Made by a program: the position numbers and the translations under genes. The notes beneath the pieces were generated by a model. That model ran no database searches and was not told the DNA's origin. It saw only the letters and a list, made by a program, of their open reading frames with translations. A DNA stretch of 64,000 nucleotides from Granulicella rosea (lineage in GTDB: Bacteria; Acidobacteriota; Terriglobia; Terriglobales; Acidobacteriaceae), in the NCBI RefSeq assembly GCF_900188085.1, contig NZ_FZOU01000012.1:1-64000 (forward strand), in the 5' to 3' direction. Of the stretch, positions 27,633 to 36,864 are shown piece by piece (within the stretch, counting starts at the first letter, position 1; each line of letters begins with the position of its first letter).

Positions 27633-28034
27633 ATGGCTGTCTCTCTCGAATACGTGATGTCGACTCTCTCCCCCGAGGAGCGTGCAGAGGTCGAAGCACG
27701 CGCCCAGGAGCTCATCGAAGAAGAGCTGACCCTGCGCGATCTTCGCGCCGTTCAGCACCTTACGCAGCAGCGGGTCGCTGAACTCCTCGGCATCGAGCAG
27801 GACAGCGTCTCCCGCATGGAGCGCCGCGCCGATATGCTGCTCTCCACCATGAGCAGCTACGTCGAAGCCATGGGCGGACGCCTGCGCCTCGTCGCCGAGT
27901 TCCCCAACCGCAGGCCCTACACCGTCAAGCTCGGCGACCTGACCGAACGGCAGGAAAAGCCATCCCGGCGCAGGAAGCCGGCGACCGCCTCCGCCCCGGC
28001 CGTTGCGGCTCGAAAGAAGACGAAGTTGGCCTGA
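27633..28034 (+). CDS. Xre-family antitoxin paired with the HigB-type toxin
   Basis: 133-aa protein with a helix-turn-helix of the Xre type: LRDLRAVQHLTQQRVAELLGIEQDSVSRMERRADM, about residues 35-70. It should neutralise the toxin encoded 10 bp upstream and repress the shared promoter. A basic, Lys/Arg-rich tail (SRRRKPATASAPAVAARKKTK) extends past the conserved part. The start at 27633 follows GGAGCG. Its stop lies 6 bp from the convergent end of hrpB. Confidence 0.85.
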   Translation: MAVSLEYVMSTLSPEERAEVEARAQELIEEELTLRDLRAVQHLTQQRVAELLGIEQDSVSRMERRADMLLSTMSSYVEAMGGRLRLVAEFPNRRPYTVKLGDLTERQEKPSRRRKPATASAPAVAARKKTKLA

Positions 28035-28040
28035 AGGCCA

Positions 28041-30362
28041 TCACACCGGCTTCTCCGGCCACTGGTGCCGCGGATACCGCCGCATCATCTCGTTGCGCAC
28101 CTTCGGATAGAGCCGCTCCCAGAACCCCGCCAGGTCGGTCGTCGTCTGCACCGCGCGCTGATTCGGCGCCAGCAGATGGCACACCACCGGCGTGCGGTCG
28201 CGGCCGATGCGCGGCGCCTCCTTCGTGCCGAAGAAGTCCTGCAGCCGCGATGCGATCCACGGCGGCTTGCCGTGGTCGTAGTGCACCTTCATCGGGCGTC
28301 CCTGCTTCAGCTTCACCTGCACCGGCGCCAGCTCGTTTAGCAGCCGCCCGTCCATCCGCGCCTCGAGCCCCGGCAGAAAACCCTTCGCCGCCTCCCGCAG
28401 CCCCTTGAACCCCTGCAGCCCCAGGCAAAGCTCCCGCAGCGCCCCTTCCAGATCCGGCGCCGGCAGACCCGCGAACGCCACGCGCGCCGTAAAGTGTTCG
28501 AGCGCCTCCGCGTCGACGAAGCGCTCGATCCCCGCCTCCAGCGCCTTCTTCGCCAGCAGCGCGGCGGCATCGGCGCCGCTGGCCGGCCCCCGCGACTCCT
28601 CGATTGCGAGCTTGTCGTACACCAGCGAGCTCACCCGCTCCACGCGCTCGCCCGCCGCATGCCAGACGACCTCGGCCTGTTCGACCACGCGGTCCGGGAA
28701 GAGGTCGAGCAGCCACTCCGGCTCGATCTTCGCCGTCATCCGAATCATCGGCAGCCCCTGCTGCGGACGATCCTCCGCATCCACCGCGACCATGAACTCA
28801 TACACCGGCCGCGCGCCCGCCACCTCGGCCGACACCCCCGTCGCGAGCATCACCTGATTGCCCGCCCGCCGCCGCGCCACGCGATCCGGAAAGCCGGCCA
28901 GCACCGACAGCAGCAGCGCGGCATCCTCATGCGTCTCCTGCCGCGCCGTCCGCGCGATCCGCCGCAACTGCTCGAACTGCTGCTTCGTCCGCGCGTCCAT
29001 CGGCTCATCGAGCGCCGCCAGCAGATCGTTCTTCTCCGCCCGCGCGCCCGAGCCCAGCAACGCCGCCGCCCGGCATCCATCCTCGCCCACGCCGCGCGCC
29101 ACCGACTCCACCAGAATCCGCGCCAGACGCGGCGGCAACGGATACCGCGCCAGCTTTTCGGCCATCGCGCCGGCCGCGCCCAGCCGGTCCAGGAGCGCCT
29201 CCGCATTCGCCAGCGCTTCGGCAGGCGGCGCATCCAGCCACTCGATCTCGCCCGGCGCAATCCCCATCACCCGCAGCGACAGGCAAAGCTGCGACAGGTC
29301 CGCGCGCGCGATCTCCGGCAGATCGTGCTCCGCGCGCCGCATGTAGTCCTCCTCGGGATACAGCCGCAACACCCGTCCCGGCCCCGTCCGCCCCGCGCGC
29401 CCAGCCCGCTGCTGCGCCGACGCCCGGCTCACCCGCCCAACCTCCAGCGTCGGCAGCCCCGTCCACGGCGAGTGCGTCGCAATCCGCGCCAACCCGCCGT
29501 CGATCACCGCCGTCACGCCCTCCACCGTCACCGAACTCTCGGCCACATTCGTCGCCAGAATCAGCTTCCGTTCCGTAGAAGGCGCCACCGCCCGGTCCTG
29601 CTCCGCCGGCGTCAGATCGCCATGCAGCGGCAGCACCGCGAACCCCGCCGCCCGCGCCACGCCCTCGACCTCGCGCGCCGTACGCCGTATCTCAGCCAGA
29701 CCCGGCAGAAAGGTCAGCACATGCCCCGCATGACCCTCCTTCACCAGCAGCTCCATCGCCTTGCGCACCTGCACCGGCAGCGCGTCCGCCGTGTACGGCG
29801 CATATTGAACCGCCAGCGGAAACGCCCGGCCCTCCGACCGCAGCACCGGGCATCCGCCCAGATACCGCGCAATCGGCCCCGCATCGAGCGTCGCCGACAT
29901 CACCACGATCTTCAGCTCCGGCCGCGTCTTCTGCAGACGCTTCAGCAGCGCGAGCGCCAGATCGCTATCGAGATGCCGCTCGTGGAACTCGTCCAGCACC
30001 ACCGCATCCACGCCTTTGAGCGCCGGGTCCGAGAGCAGCCGCCGGCTCAGGATGCCCTCGGTCACGAAGCGCAGCCGCGTCTTCGGCCCGGAGACCTCCT
30101 CGAACCGCACCTGGTACCCAACCGTCTCGCCGGCCTCCTCGTTCCTCTCCCACGCGACGCGACGCGCCGCCATGCGAGCCGCGATCCTGCGCGGCTCCAG
30201 CACCACCACCTCGCCCGCCACGAGCTCCAGCAAAGCCGCCGGCACACGCGTCGTCTTGCCCGCGCCCGGCGCAGCCTCGATCACCAGATTCGGCACGTCC
30301 CGCAAGGATGCGAGCATCGCCGGAAGGATCGCATCCACCGGCAGTATGGGTTTACGGTTCAA
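28041..30362 (-). CDS. hrpB: ATP-dependent helicase HrpB
   Basis: 773-aa DEAH-box superfamily 2 helicase, slightly shorter than the roughly 810-820 aa of proteobacterial HrpB. Visible motifs are the P-loop APGAGKTT (residues 31-38), LDEFHERHLD (motif II), MSATLD (motif III) and QQRAGRAGRTGPG (motif VI), followed by the HrpB C-terminal domain ending in MRRYPRHQWPEKP. Its cellular RNA role is not well defined. Translation starts at TTG 30362, whose last two bases are shared with the stop of the 45-aa upstream gene (TTGA), so the two are likely coupled. Confidence 0.92.
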   Translation of the reverse strand: MNRKPILPVDAILPAMLASLRDVPNLVIEAAPGAGKTTRVPAALLELVAGEVVVLEPRRIAARMAARRVAWERNEEAGETVGYQVRFEEVSGPKTRLRFVTEGILSRRLLSDPALKGVDAVVLDEFHERHLDSDLALALLKRLQKTRPELKIVVMSATLDAGPIARYLGGCPVLRSEGRAFPLAVQYAPYTADALPVQVRKAMELLVKEGHAGHVLTFLPGLAEIRRTAREVEGVARAAGFAVLPLHGDLTPAEQDRAVAPSTERKLILATNVAESSVTVEGVTAVIDGGLARIATHSPWTGLPTLEVGRVSRASAQQRAGRAGRTGPGRVLRLYPEEDYMRRAEHDLPEIARADLSQLCLSLRVMGIAPGEIEWLDAPPAEALANAEALLDRLGAAGAMAEKLARYPLPPRLARILVESVARGVGEDGCRAAALLGSGARAEKNDLLAALDEPMDARTKQQFEQLRRIARTARQETHEDAALLLSVLAGFPDRVARRRAGNQVMLATGVSAEVAGARPVYEFMVAVDAEDRPQQGLPMIRMTAKIEPEWLLDLFPDRVVEQAEVVWHAAGERVERVSSLVYDKLAIEESRGPASGADAAALLAKKALEAGIERFVDAEALEHFTARVAFAGLPAPDLEGALRELCLGLQGFKGLREAAKGFLPGLEARMDGRLLNELAPVQVKLKQGRPMKVHYDHGKPPWIASRLQDFFGTKEAPRIGRDRTPVVCHLLAPNQRAVQTTTDLAGFWERLYPKVRNEMMRRYPRHQWPEKPV

Positions 30363-30496
30363 CGTGTCTGTTTCTTCAGACCTGGCTTCATGACGCCTGG
30401 GCTCGTGAAGAATTGCGAGATACTCTTCCCCGCGTCGGCCATCTCCGCGATCTGCTCAGCGTCCAGCGGTACGTTATTTTCAGGATCGATCGGCAT
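30359..30496 (-). CDS. Small 45-aa protein coupled to hrpB
   Basis: The frame encodes MPIDPENNVPLDAEQ, then IAEMADAGKSISQFFTSPGVMKPG and a basic tail. I do not recognise it firmly; it resembles the N-terminal piece of small acidobacterial CopG-like proteins. AGAAGAAG lies 2 bases before the ATG at 30496; a second ATG at 30514 would add six residues. The stop overlaps the TTG start of hrpB. The acidic, regular composition and the overlap argue for a real gene or a recent truncation product. Confidence 0.5.
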   Translation of the reverse strand: MPIDPENNVPLDAEQIAEMADAGKSISQFFTSPGVMKPGLKKQTR

Positions 30497-30681
30497 ATCT
30501 TCTTCTTTTCGCATAGGTGGACTGACAGCAAACAAAAGCAAATCCTCTTCGAGGATGACAAACAAGAGAAACAAGAGCAAGAACGACAACACAAGAACAC
30601 CACGAATCGTATAGATCGCCCAGATCGAATCCGTGTTCAATCCGTTCTGATCGGTGTCAAGCCTTCGCCTTGACGCCGCGG

Positions 30682-32568
30682 CTAATCCGCCTTCCCATAC
30701 CCACCCAGATAAGCCTTCTGCAACACCCCGAACGCAGCCTTCTTCTGGCCCTGATCGCTGATCAGCCCCTTGCGGTTGAAGTAGTCCTGCATCCCCGGCA
30801 ACTGCCGATACGGCGCGCGAAAGTCCATCAGGATCCACGGGCTCAGCCCGCGCACCTGCGGTATCTTCGCCAGCATCGGCAGTTGGTGTTGATAGATCGC
30901 GGCCTCATACTCTTCGGTCCAGCGGTCGGTCGCCGCGCCATGCAGCCCCGCCTTGCCCTCGCCGCCGAACTCGCTCACGATCACCGGCTTGTCGTACTTG
31001 ATCGTCCAGTGCATCGTGTCCGCGGTCTCCGGCTTGCCCTCGTACCAGCCGATGTACTCGTTCATCCCCACCACGTCCAGCGCCGCGCCCAGCGGGTCGT
31101 CGACGACCTTTTCATGTTCGCCCACGCCACGCACCAGCAGCGCCGCCGTCACCAGCCGCTCTCGATCCAGCAGACGAACCTCCGCCGCGAGCGCGGTCAG
31201 AAACTGCGTCCGCGCCGGCGTGCTCGGCGTCTCGTTCGCAATCGACCACAGGCCGATCGAGGCCTTGTTGCGGTCGCGCGCAATCTCCTCGTGCAACTGC
31301 TGCTTCGCCTTCGCGAGCACGGCCGGGTTGTCGAACGCGATCGCCCAGTACGTCGGAATCTCCGACCACACCAGCAGGCCCATGCGGTCGGCCGCGCGCG
31401 TCATCTTCTCGTCATGCGGATAGTGCGCCAGCCGCACATAGTTCGCGCCCAGCTCCTGCGCCCAGCCCAGCAGCGTGTCGACGTCCTTCTCCGAGTTCAC
31501 GCGCCCCGTACGCAACGGCGCCTCGGCATGGATGCAGATGCCGCGCAGAAAGATCGGCTTGCCGTTCAGCAGAATCTCCGTCCCGCGCGTCTCGATGGTC
31601 TTGAAGCCCATCTCCTCGTGGATCGCGTCCTTGCCCGCCATCAGGTCGACCTTGTACAGCTTCGGCGCGCCCGGCGCCCACAGCTCCAGCCCCCGCGGCG
31701 CAAACGACACCGCCGCCCGCCCATCCGCGCCGACGGTCGCGGTCGCGCCGGCCTTCAACTCCGGCAGCGAGACCGACACCCTCTCGCCCGCCTTCGCGCC
31801 GACGACCTGCACCCAGCCCTCAATCTTCGTCCGCGTCGCCCGATCCACATGCAGGTCGTAGCCCGCGATGTAGCTCTCCGGAACCTCCACCAGCGCGACC
31901 GACCGCGTCAGCCCGCCGTAGTTCCACCAGTCCGTCTCGAGCGTCGGCACGCCATCCGGCAGACGCTGATTGTTCACCGCCGCGACGATCGAGTTCGCGC
32001 CCGCCTTCAACTGCGCCGTCACCTCGCAGTCGAAGGTCGTGAATCCGCCCTCATGCTGGCAGACCTTCTCGCCGTTCACCCAGAACCACGACTTATAGTT
32101 CGCCGAGCCGACATGCAGAAAGACCCGCTTGCCCGCCACCGGCGTCCACTCCACATCCCGCTGATACCACAGCGCGCCCTCGTAGAAGAAGAGCGAGTCG
32201 CGCTGCGTGTTCCAATCGCCCGGCACATGCAGCGTCGGCGACTTGGCGAAGTCATACTCGAAGAGCCGGTTGTCGCCCACCCCGCCCCACCGCTGATCCT
32301 TGAACCAGCCGTCCTTCTTGATCTCATGATGGAAGCTGTAGAGCCCCGCGAAGTAAGGGTCGACGATCGAACGCCACTCGCCATCGAGCGAGGTCTGAGG
32401 CCGCCGGTCCGCGCCTTCGAGCACGGTCGTGTTCTCGGTGAACGGTGCATCGGCCGCATGCACGGTAGCGTCCACCTCACCCGCCCCCGCAGGCCGCTGC
32501 GCCCGCGCACTCATCCCGCACAGCAACATCGCCGCAACACTCAACGCCTTCTTCCAACTCAAGCCCAT
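30682..32568 (-). CDS. GH2 family glycoside hydrolase (beta-galactosidase/glucuronidase type)
   Basis: 628-aa exported enzyme; the signal peptide ends near GMSARAQ. The GH2 order is clear: sugar-binding jelly roll (GDWNTQRDSLFFYEGALWYQRDVEW), Ig-like domain, then a (beta/alpha)8 barrel. Glu446 in WSIANETPS is the acid/base and Glu533 in IVSEFGGEG the nucleophile. MTRAADRMGLLVWSEIPTYW is the usual barrel segment. The length and the NWWNYGGL-like region favour beta-glucuronidase or beta-galactosidase activity, but I cannot separate them. It is the only glycosidase in the 27-36 kb stretch and has hrpB downstream. Confidence 0.85.
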   Translation of the reverse strand: MGLSWKKALSVAAMLLCGMSARAQRPAGAGEVDATVHAADAPFTENTTVLEGADRRPQTSLDGEWRSIVDPYFAGLYSFHHEIKKDGWFKDQRWGGVGDNRLFEYDFAKSPTLHVPGDWNTQRDSLFFYEGALWYQRDVEWTPVAGKRVFLHVGSANYKSWFWVNGEKVCQHEGGFTTFDCEVTAQLKAGANSIVAAVNNQRLPDGVPTLETDWWNYGGLTRSVALVEVPESYIAGYDLHVDRATRTKIEGWVQVVGAKAGERVSVSLPELKAGATATVGADGRAAVSFAPRGLELWAPGAPKLYKVDLMAGKDAIHEEMGFKTIETRGTEILLNGKPIFLRGICIHAEAPLRTGRVNSEKDVDTLLGWAQELGANYVRLAHYPHDEKMTRAADRMGLLVWSEIPTYWAIAFDNPAVLAKAKQQLHEEIARDRNKASIGLWSIANETPSTPARTQFLTALAAEVRLLDRERLVTAALLVRGVGEHEKVVDDPLGAALDVVGMNEYIGWYEGKPETADTMHWTIKYDKPVIVSEFGGEGKAGLHGAATDRWTEEYEAAIYQHQLPMLAKIPQVRGLSPWILMDFRAPYRQLPGMQDYFNRKGLISDQGQKKAAFGVLQKAYLGGYGKAD

Positions 32569-32587
32569 GATTCTCCTCTGACGTCTG

Positions 32588-32655
32588 GGTGCCCCATCCT
32601 TTCGGCTTCATCGAAAGGGTGGGACGTAAACCGTCTGAACATCTACGTCCCACCC
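32588..32655. repeat. CCCCATCCTTTCG/GGGTGGGACGTAAA repeat, single-sided copy
   Basis: Starts with GGTGCCCCATCCTTTCG, loops back with CGAAAGGGTGGGACGTAAA and ends with TACGTCCCACCC. It is the shortest of three copies (others at 34664 and 52847). It lies between the start of the GH2 gene and the end of htpG and can form a hairpin with a 7-bp CCTTTCG/CGAAAGG stem. Confidence 0.75.
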
Positions 32656-32674
32656 AGGCATCTTACCCGAGCCT

Positions 32675-34540
32675 CTACACCGTCAGCTTCAACACCCGGT
32701 TCAACCGCTGCACAAACGAAGCCGGATCGCTCAGCGCGACACCCTCCATCAGCAGCGCCTGGTCGAACAGCAGCCACGCCGCGTCGTCGGCGACCGTGTC
32801 CTCCGGACGAGCCAGCAGCTTTTTCACAATCTCGTGGTCGGGATTGATCTCAAGCGTCGGCTTCGGCAGCGGAATATCCTTCTGCCCCATCGCACGCAGC
32901 ATCTGCTGCATCTGCAGCGACGGCTCTTCCTCATCGGACACGATGCACGAAGGGCTGTCCGCAAGCCGCGAAGACACGCGCACATCCTTCACCTTGTCGC
33001 CCAGCGTCAGCTTGATCCGCGCCAGCAGCGGCGCAAGCGCCTCCGTGTTCTCCGGCTCGCTCTCGTCCTTCAGGTCCTCGCTGGTCGAGGCCTTGTTGAC
33101 CGACTTCAGGTCCGTGCCGTCGAACGACTCCACCTGCGAGAAGACGATCTCGTCGATGTCGTCGTCGAGGATCAGCACCTCGATGTCCTTCTTCTTGTAA
33201 ATCTCCAGCAACGGCGAGGTCCGCAGCAGATTCTCCGGCCCGCCCGTGATGTAGTAGATGCTCTTCTGCCCGTCCTTCATGCGGCCCTTCACCTCCGCAA
33301 GACCGGTCAGCCCGTCCACCTTCGTGGACTTGAAACGCACCAGCTCCAGCAGCGTCTCGCGGTTCGCGTAGTCGCCGTGAATCCCTTCCTTCAGCGGCCG
33401 GTTGTACTCCTTCACGAACTCCAGATACTTCTCCGGCTCCTTCGTCGCGATGCCCTTCAGCTCCGAAAGAATCTTCTTCACGCTCGCCGTGCGGATGCTG
33501 GTCAGCACGCGGTTCTGCTGCAGAATCTCGCGGCTCACATTCAACGGCAGGTCTTCCGAGTCGATGATGCCGCGCACGAAGCGCAGATACTGCGGCAGCA
33601 GGTCTTTGGAATCGTCCAGAATGAAGACGCGCTTCACATACAGCTTCACGCCCGTCTTGTACTCGGCCTGGTACAGATCGAGCGGCGCCTTCGCCGGTAT
33701 ATAAAACAGCGTCGTATAGTCCAGCGTGCCCTCGGCCCGCGTGTGGAACCAGAAGAGCGGGTCCTGCGGATCGCCCGAGATCGACTTGTACAGCTCCTTG
33801 TAGTCCTCGTCCGTCAGCTCCGACTTCGACCGCCGCCACAGCGCGCTGGCCGCATTCACCTGCTCGGTCACGCGCGTCTTCTCGGACTTCTTCTCCTCGG
33901 CGTTCCACTCGCTCTTGTCGTACGTCAGGAAGATCGGGAACGCGATGTGGTTCGAATACTTCTTCACCACCTCCTGCAGCCGCCAGCTATTGGCATACTG
34001 CGAGCCCTCTTCGTTGAAGTGCAGCAGCACGGTCGTGCCCGCCTCCGCACGCTCCGCCGGCGAGATCTCGAAGCCCGTCTTACCGTCCGAAACCCACTTC
34101 CACGCAGCCTCTTCACCCGCCTTGCGCGAGATCACCTCGATCTTGTCCGCCACCATGAACGCGCTATAGAAGCCCACGCCGAACTGCCCGATCAGGTTCG
34201 AATCCTTCTTCTGGTCGCCCGAAAGCTGCGACAGAAACTTCTTCGTCCCCGACCGCGCGATAGTGCCCAGATGCGAGACCAGATCCTCCTCGTTCATGCC
34301 GATGCCGGTATCGGCGATCGAGAGCGTCTTCGCCTCCTCGTCCAGCACCAGATCGATGCGCGGGTTGAACGCCAGCGTCTTGAACGCATCGTCGGTCAGC
34401 GTCAGGTGACGCAGCTTGTCGAGCGCGTCCGACGAGTTCGAGATCAGCTCGCGGAGAAAGATCTCCGGATGCGAGTAAAGCGAGTGGATGATGAGCTGCA
34501 AAAGCTGACTGACTTCCGTTTGAAATTCAAGTTTCGACAT
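32675..34540 (-). CDS. htpG: Molecular chaperone HtpG (Hsp90)
   Basis: 621-aa cytosolic ATP-dependent chaperone of the usual length. The GHKL ATPase motifs are present: ELISNSSDALDKLR, IADTGIGMNEEDL and GQFGVGFYSAFMVADK near the N-terminus. The middle domain has LPLNVSREILQQNRVL and the C-terminal dimerisation region ends LNRVLKLTV. I chose the ATG at 34540 because AGGAAC lies just upstream and MSKLEFQTEV is the common start; the ATG at 34558 adds six residues. It is monocistronic, bounded on both sides by copies of the CCCCATCC repeat. Confidence 0.96.
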   Translation of the reverse strand: MSKLEFQTEVSQLLQLIIHSLYSHPEIFLRELISNSSDALDKLRHLTLTDDAFKTLAFNPRIDLVLDEEAKTLSIADTGIGMNEEDLVSHLGTIARSGTKKFLSQLSGDQKKDSNLIGQFGVGFYSAFMVADKIEVISRKAGEEAAWKWVSDGKTGFEISPAERAEAGTTVLLHFNEEGSQYANSWRLQEVVKKYSNHIAFPIFLTYDKSEWNAEEKKSEKTRVTEQVNAASALWRRSKSELTDEDYKELYKSISGDPQDPLFWFHTRAEGTLDYTTLFYIPAKAPLDLYQAEYKTGVKLYVKRVFILDDSKDLLPQYLRFVRGIIDSEDLPLNVSREILQQNRVLTSIRTASVKKILSELKGIATKEPEKYLEFVKEYNRPLKEGIHGDYANRETLLELVRFKSTKVDGLTGLAEVKGRMKDGQKSIYYITGGPENLLRTSPLLEIYKKKDIEVLILDDDIDEIVFSQVESFDGTDLKSVNKASTSEDLKDESEPENTEALAPLLARIKLTLGDKVKDVRVSSRLADSPSCIVSDEEEPSLQMQQMLRAMGQKDIPLPKPTLEINPDHEIVKKLLARPEDTVADDAAWLLFDQALLMEGVALSDPASFVQRLNRVLKLTV

Positions 34541-34663
34541 AGTTCCTATTCTCTCCAAAAGGATGCCCCCGTGCCGGTCAATCCGGTACAGGGTTAGCCC
34601 GGTTGGCTATCCATAGCCTACCGCGAAGGCGGTCTTCTTTTCCTCTCCCGGCCCATACCGCCC

Positions 34664-34770
34664 GGGTGCCCCATCCTTTGCAGTCGCATCGCAAAGGGTG
34701 GGACGTAAAATCTCCGATCCGGATGTCCTACGTCCCACCCTTCGCAAAAGCGCGAAGAATGGGGCGCCCA
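34664..34770. repeat. CCCCATCC repeat, full inverted copy
   Basis: Left half GGGTGCCCCATCCTTTG..GCAAAGGGTGGGACGTAA and right half TACGTCCCACCCTTCGC..GCGAAGAATGGGGCGCCC are inverted relative to each other, so the element is a large palindrome made of two nested hairpins. It lies between the end of the MscS gene and the start of htpG, where it could act as a terminator for the channel gene. Confidence 0.8.
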
Positions 34771-34789
34771 GGCTTTGTTGTAACCCCGG

Positions 34790-36601
34790 CTAAGAAACCG
34801 CCGCGCTCTCCCGCATCCCCTTCATCAGATCCACCACCGTCCCAAACAGCTTATTCCGCGTCTCCAGCCTCACCCCGGCCCGTGTCACATACCGCACCAC
34901 GATATCCACGCCAGCCCCCGCCGGCCGCATATCCACCGCGGGAGTCGCGCTGAACTGCGGCAACCCTTCCTCATGCGTCACGCGCTTCCACTCCGCCTCC
35001 GCCATCGTCGCATCGGCGGCCGTCGCCTCCACCGTCGCCACGCGAATCTTCTCGATCAGCGCCGAAGCATCCACATCCGCCGGGATGCTCACCTTGATCT
35101 CGTCCCACATCCACTGCCCCGCGGTCGAGAAGTTGAAGTACTTCCCGCGAATCGCATACCCGTTCAGAAACGACACGCGCCGGCCCGTCGGATGCCCGTT
35201 CGCCGTCCAGTTGCCCGTCTCCAGCAGCCACGTGCGGAAGAGACCCAGCTCCACCACCTCACCGCCCACGCCGTCAATCTCCACCCAGTCGCCCACGCGA
35301 ATGCCATTGCGTCCCATCAGCACGAACCAACCGCAGAACGCCAGAATGAAGTCCTGAAACACCACCGTCAGCCCAGCCGTCGCAAGCCCCAGGATCGTCG
35401 GCATCTGCTCCGGCGAGCCAAACACCACCAGCAACACCAGCAGCAGCCCCACCAACTGCGTCCCCAGGTTCAGAATCGTACGCAGCGTCTGCTTCTGCCG
35501 ACGCTCCGTCGACATACGGTCCAGCGCCAGCAGCAGCAGCCACCCCACCACCATCGTCCCCAGCGCAATCGACGCAATCGACGCCACCGACTGCAGCATC
35601 AGGTGCAGCACGATGCGATGCTGCCGCCGCACCTGCTTCGTCCACTTCAGATACAGCGCCGCGAGCTGCTGTTGCGCGCCCAACCGGTCGTAGACGATGC
35701 TCAGAATATTCCGCTGGCTCGCCATGTACTGCAGCTGCTTCACCTGCTCGGCGCCCGTCTCGCCCTTCAACTTCGCCGCCGCCGCGCTGGCCTCGGTCGC
35801 CTTCGCCTCGGCCTCCATGCGGTCGTGATCGCCCGTCAGCGCGGCCACGTCGGCCTGCGCCAGACCCTCCGCCTGCGCCAGCAGCCGCAGCCGCGTACGC
35901 TGCTTGCGCCAGGCCGCAATCTGCCCGGCCAGCGTCCTGTACGTGTCCGCCACCTCGACCGCCGTCTGATCCACGCCGCCGCCGGCCTGCGTCGCCTCGT
36001 ACTTCTTCATCGCCGCCTGCCGCGCCGACAGCTCCTGCTGAATCTTGACCCGCTGATCCCCGCTCTCGCGCGCCAGGTCTTCGAGCGAGTCCGCCAGCTC
36101 GTTCTGGTCGAGTCCCAACTGCGCCTTCGCCACATCGAGATCGTCGCCCTCCTGCGGCGCCGCATCGCCAGCCGCGGGCGCGGCGGCAACCTTCGGCGTC
36201 AGCGCCGTCACCTTCGCCTGATCGTCCTTCACCGTCTGCTGCAGCTCGTTCACACGTTGCTGCAGACGCAGCGCCTCGCCCTTCAACGGACGCGTCTCCG
36301 CGCTCGCCTGCCGCAGCGACTGCGAAAACGCCTGATCGACCTCATGATCCGCCAGCCGCTCCGCCTCGCGCGCCAGCTCCTTCTCCTCGGCCGAAACCGC
36401 CAGACCCGCCAGCGTCTCCGCCGTCTGCCACGGCCGCTGATCGACGATCCCATGCGGAACCGGCTCGCCCGACCAGCCCGTCTGCCCGCCACCCAGAAAC
36501 GACAGATGCTCCATCACCCCACGCGTCAGGTAGCTGCCCGCCAACCCCACCAGCAGCACCGCCAAAGCCGCCGCAATCGCAATCCTGCGCGCACGATTCA
36601 T
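34790..36601 (-). CDS. MscS-like mechanosensitive channel with long N-terminal helical region
   Basis: 603-aa inner-membrane channel protein. One N-terminal membrane segment (IAIAAALAVLLVGLAGSYLT) leads to about 270 residues of charged, coiled-coil-rich sequence (EALRLQQRVNELQQTVKDDQAKV and similar). Three or four membrane helices follow, then the MscS pore and beta domain (GLTVVFQDFILAFCGWFVLMGRNGIRVGDWVEIDGVGGEVVELG), and a cytoplasmic vestibule. The long helical front resembles the MscK/YbdG-type extended channels. It should release solutes on hypo-osmotic shock. The start at 36601 begins the first membrane helix; an ATG 12 codons upstream is possible. Confidence 0.85.
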   Translation of the reverse strand: MNRARRIAIAAALAVLLVGLAGSYLTRGVMEHLSFLGGGQTGWSGEPVPHGIVDQRPWQTAETLAGLAVSAEEKELAREAERLADHEVDQAFSQSLRQASAETRPLKGEALRLQQRVNELQQTVKDDQAKVTALTPKVAAAPAAGDAAPQEGDDLDVAKAQLGLDQNELADSLEDLARESGDQRVKIQQELSARQAAMKKYEATQAGGGVDQTAVEVADTYRTLAGQIAAWRKQRTRLRLLAQAEGLAQADVAALTGDHDRMEAEAKATEASAAAAKLKGETGAEQVKQLQYMASQRNILSIVYDRLGAQQQLAALYLKWTKQVRRQHRIVLHLMLQSVASIASIALGTMVVGWLLLLALDRMSTERRQKQTLRTILNLGTQLVGLLLVLLVVFGSPEQMPTILGLATAGLTVVFQDFILAFCGWFVLMGRNGIRVGDWVEIDGVGGEVVELGLFRTWLLETGNWTANGHPTGRRVSFLNGYAIRGKYFNFSTAGQWMWDEIKVSIPADVDASALIEKIRVATVEATAADATMAEAEWKRVTHEEGLPQFSATPAVDMRPAGAGVDIVVRYVTRAGVRLETRNKLFGTVVDLMKGMRESAAVS

Positions 36602-36695
36602 CCGCTCACCCCATCCGCCAGCCCCATAGGCCGGCAAGCTAAGAGTATCGCGGGTAAGCCGGAAGACGAAGCAGCAGAAGGAGTTATCTACCCAT

Positions 36696-36827
36696 ATGCA
36701 AGCGGTGTGGGTCGAACCCCAGCTCCGGCGCTACGCCCTCACGCGGCCCGTCCTCGTGTTGACCAGCACACGCCAGACCGGCAAGACCTCCACCCTGCGG
36801 CGGCTCTTTCCCCACGAGCCGATCTAA
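36696..36827 (+). pseudogene. Truncated P-loop ATPase (AAA_14/DUF4143-like) remnant
   Basis: A 43-codon frame reads MQAVWVEPQLRRYALTRPVL, then LVLTSTRQTGKTSTLRRLFPHEPI and stop. The stretch TSTRQTGKTSTLRRLFP matches the N-terminal Walker A region of AAA_14/DUF4143 ATPases (usually about 380 aa, GARQTGKT). Everything after the first 43 residues is missing. AGAAGGAG lies 12 bases upstream. It is probably what remains of a mobile defence-type or toxin-antitoxin-like gene. Confidence 0.6.
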
Positions 36828-36864
36828 AAACGATTCCGATCGGCCAGGCAGTCCACCGCCAACG

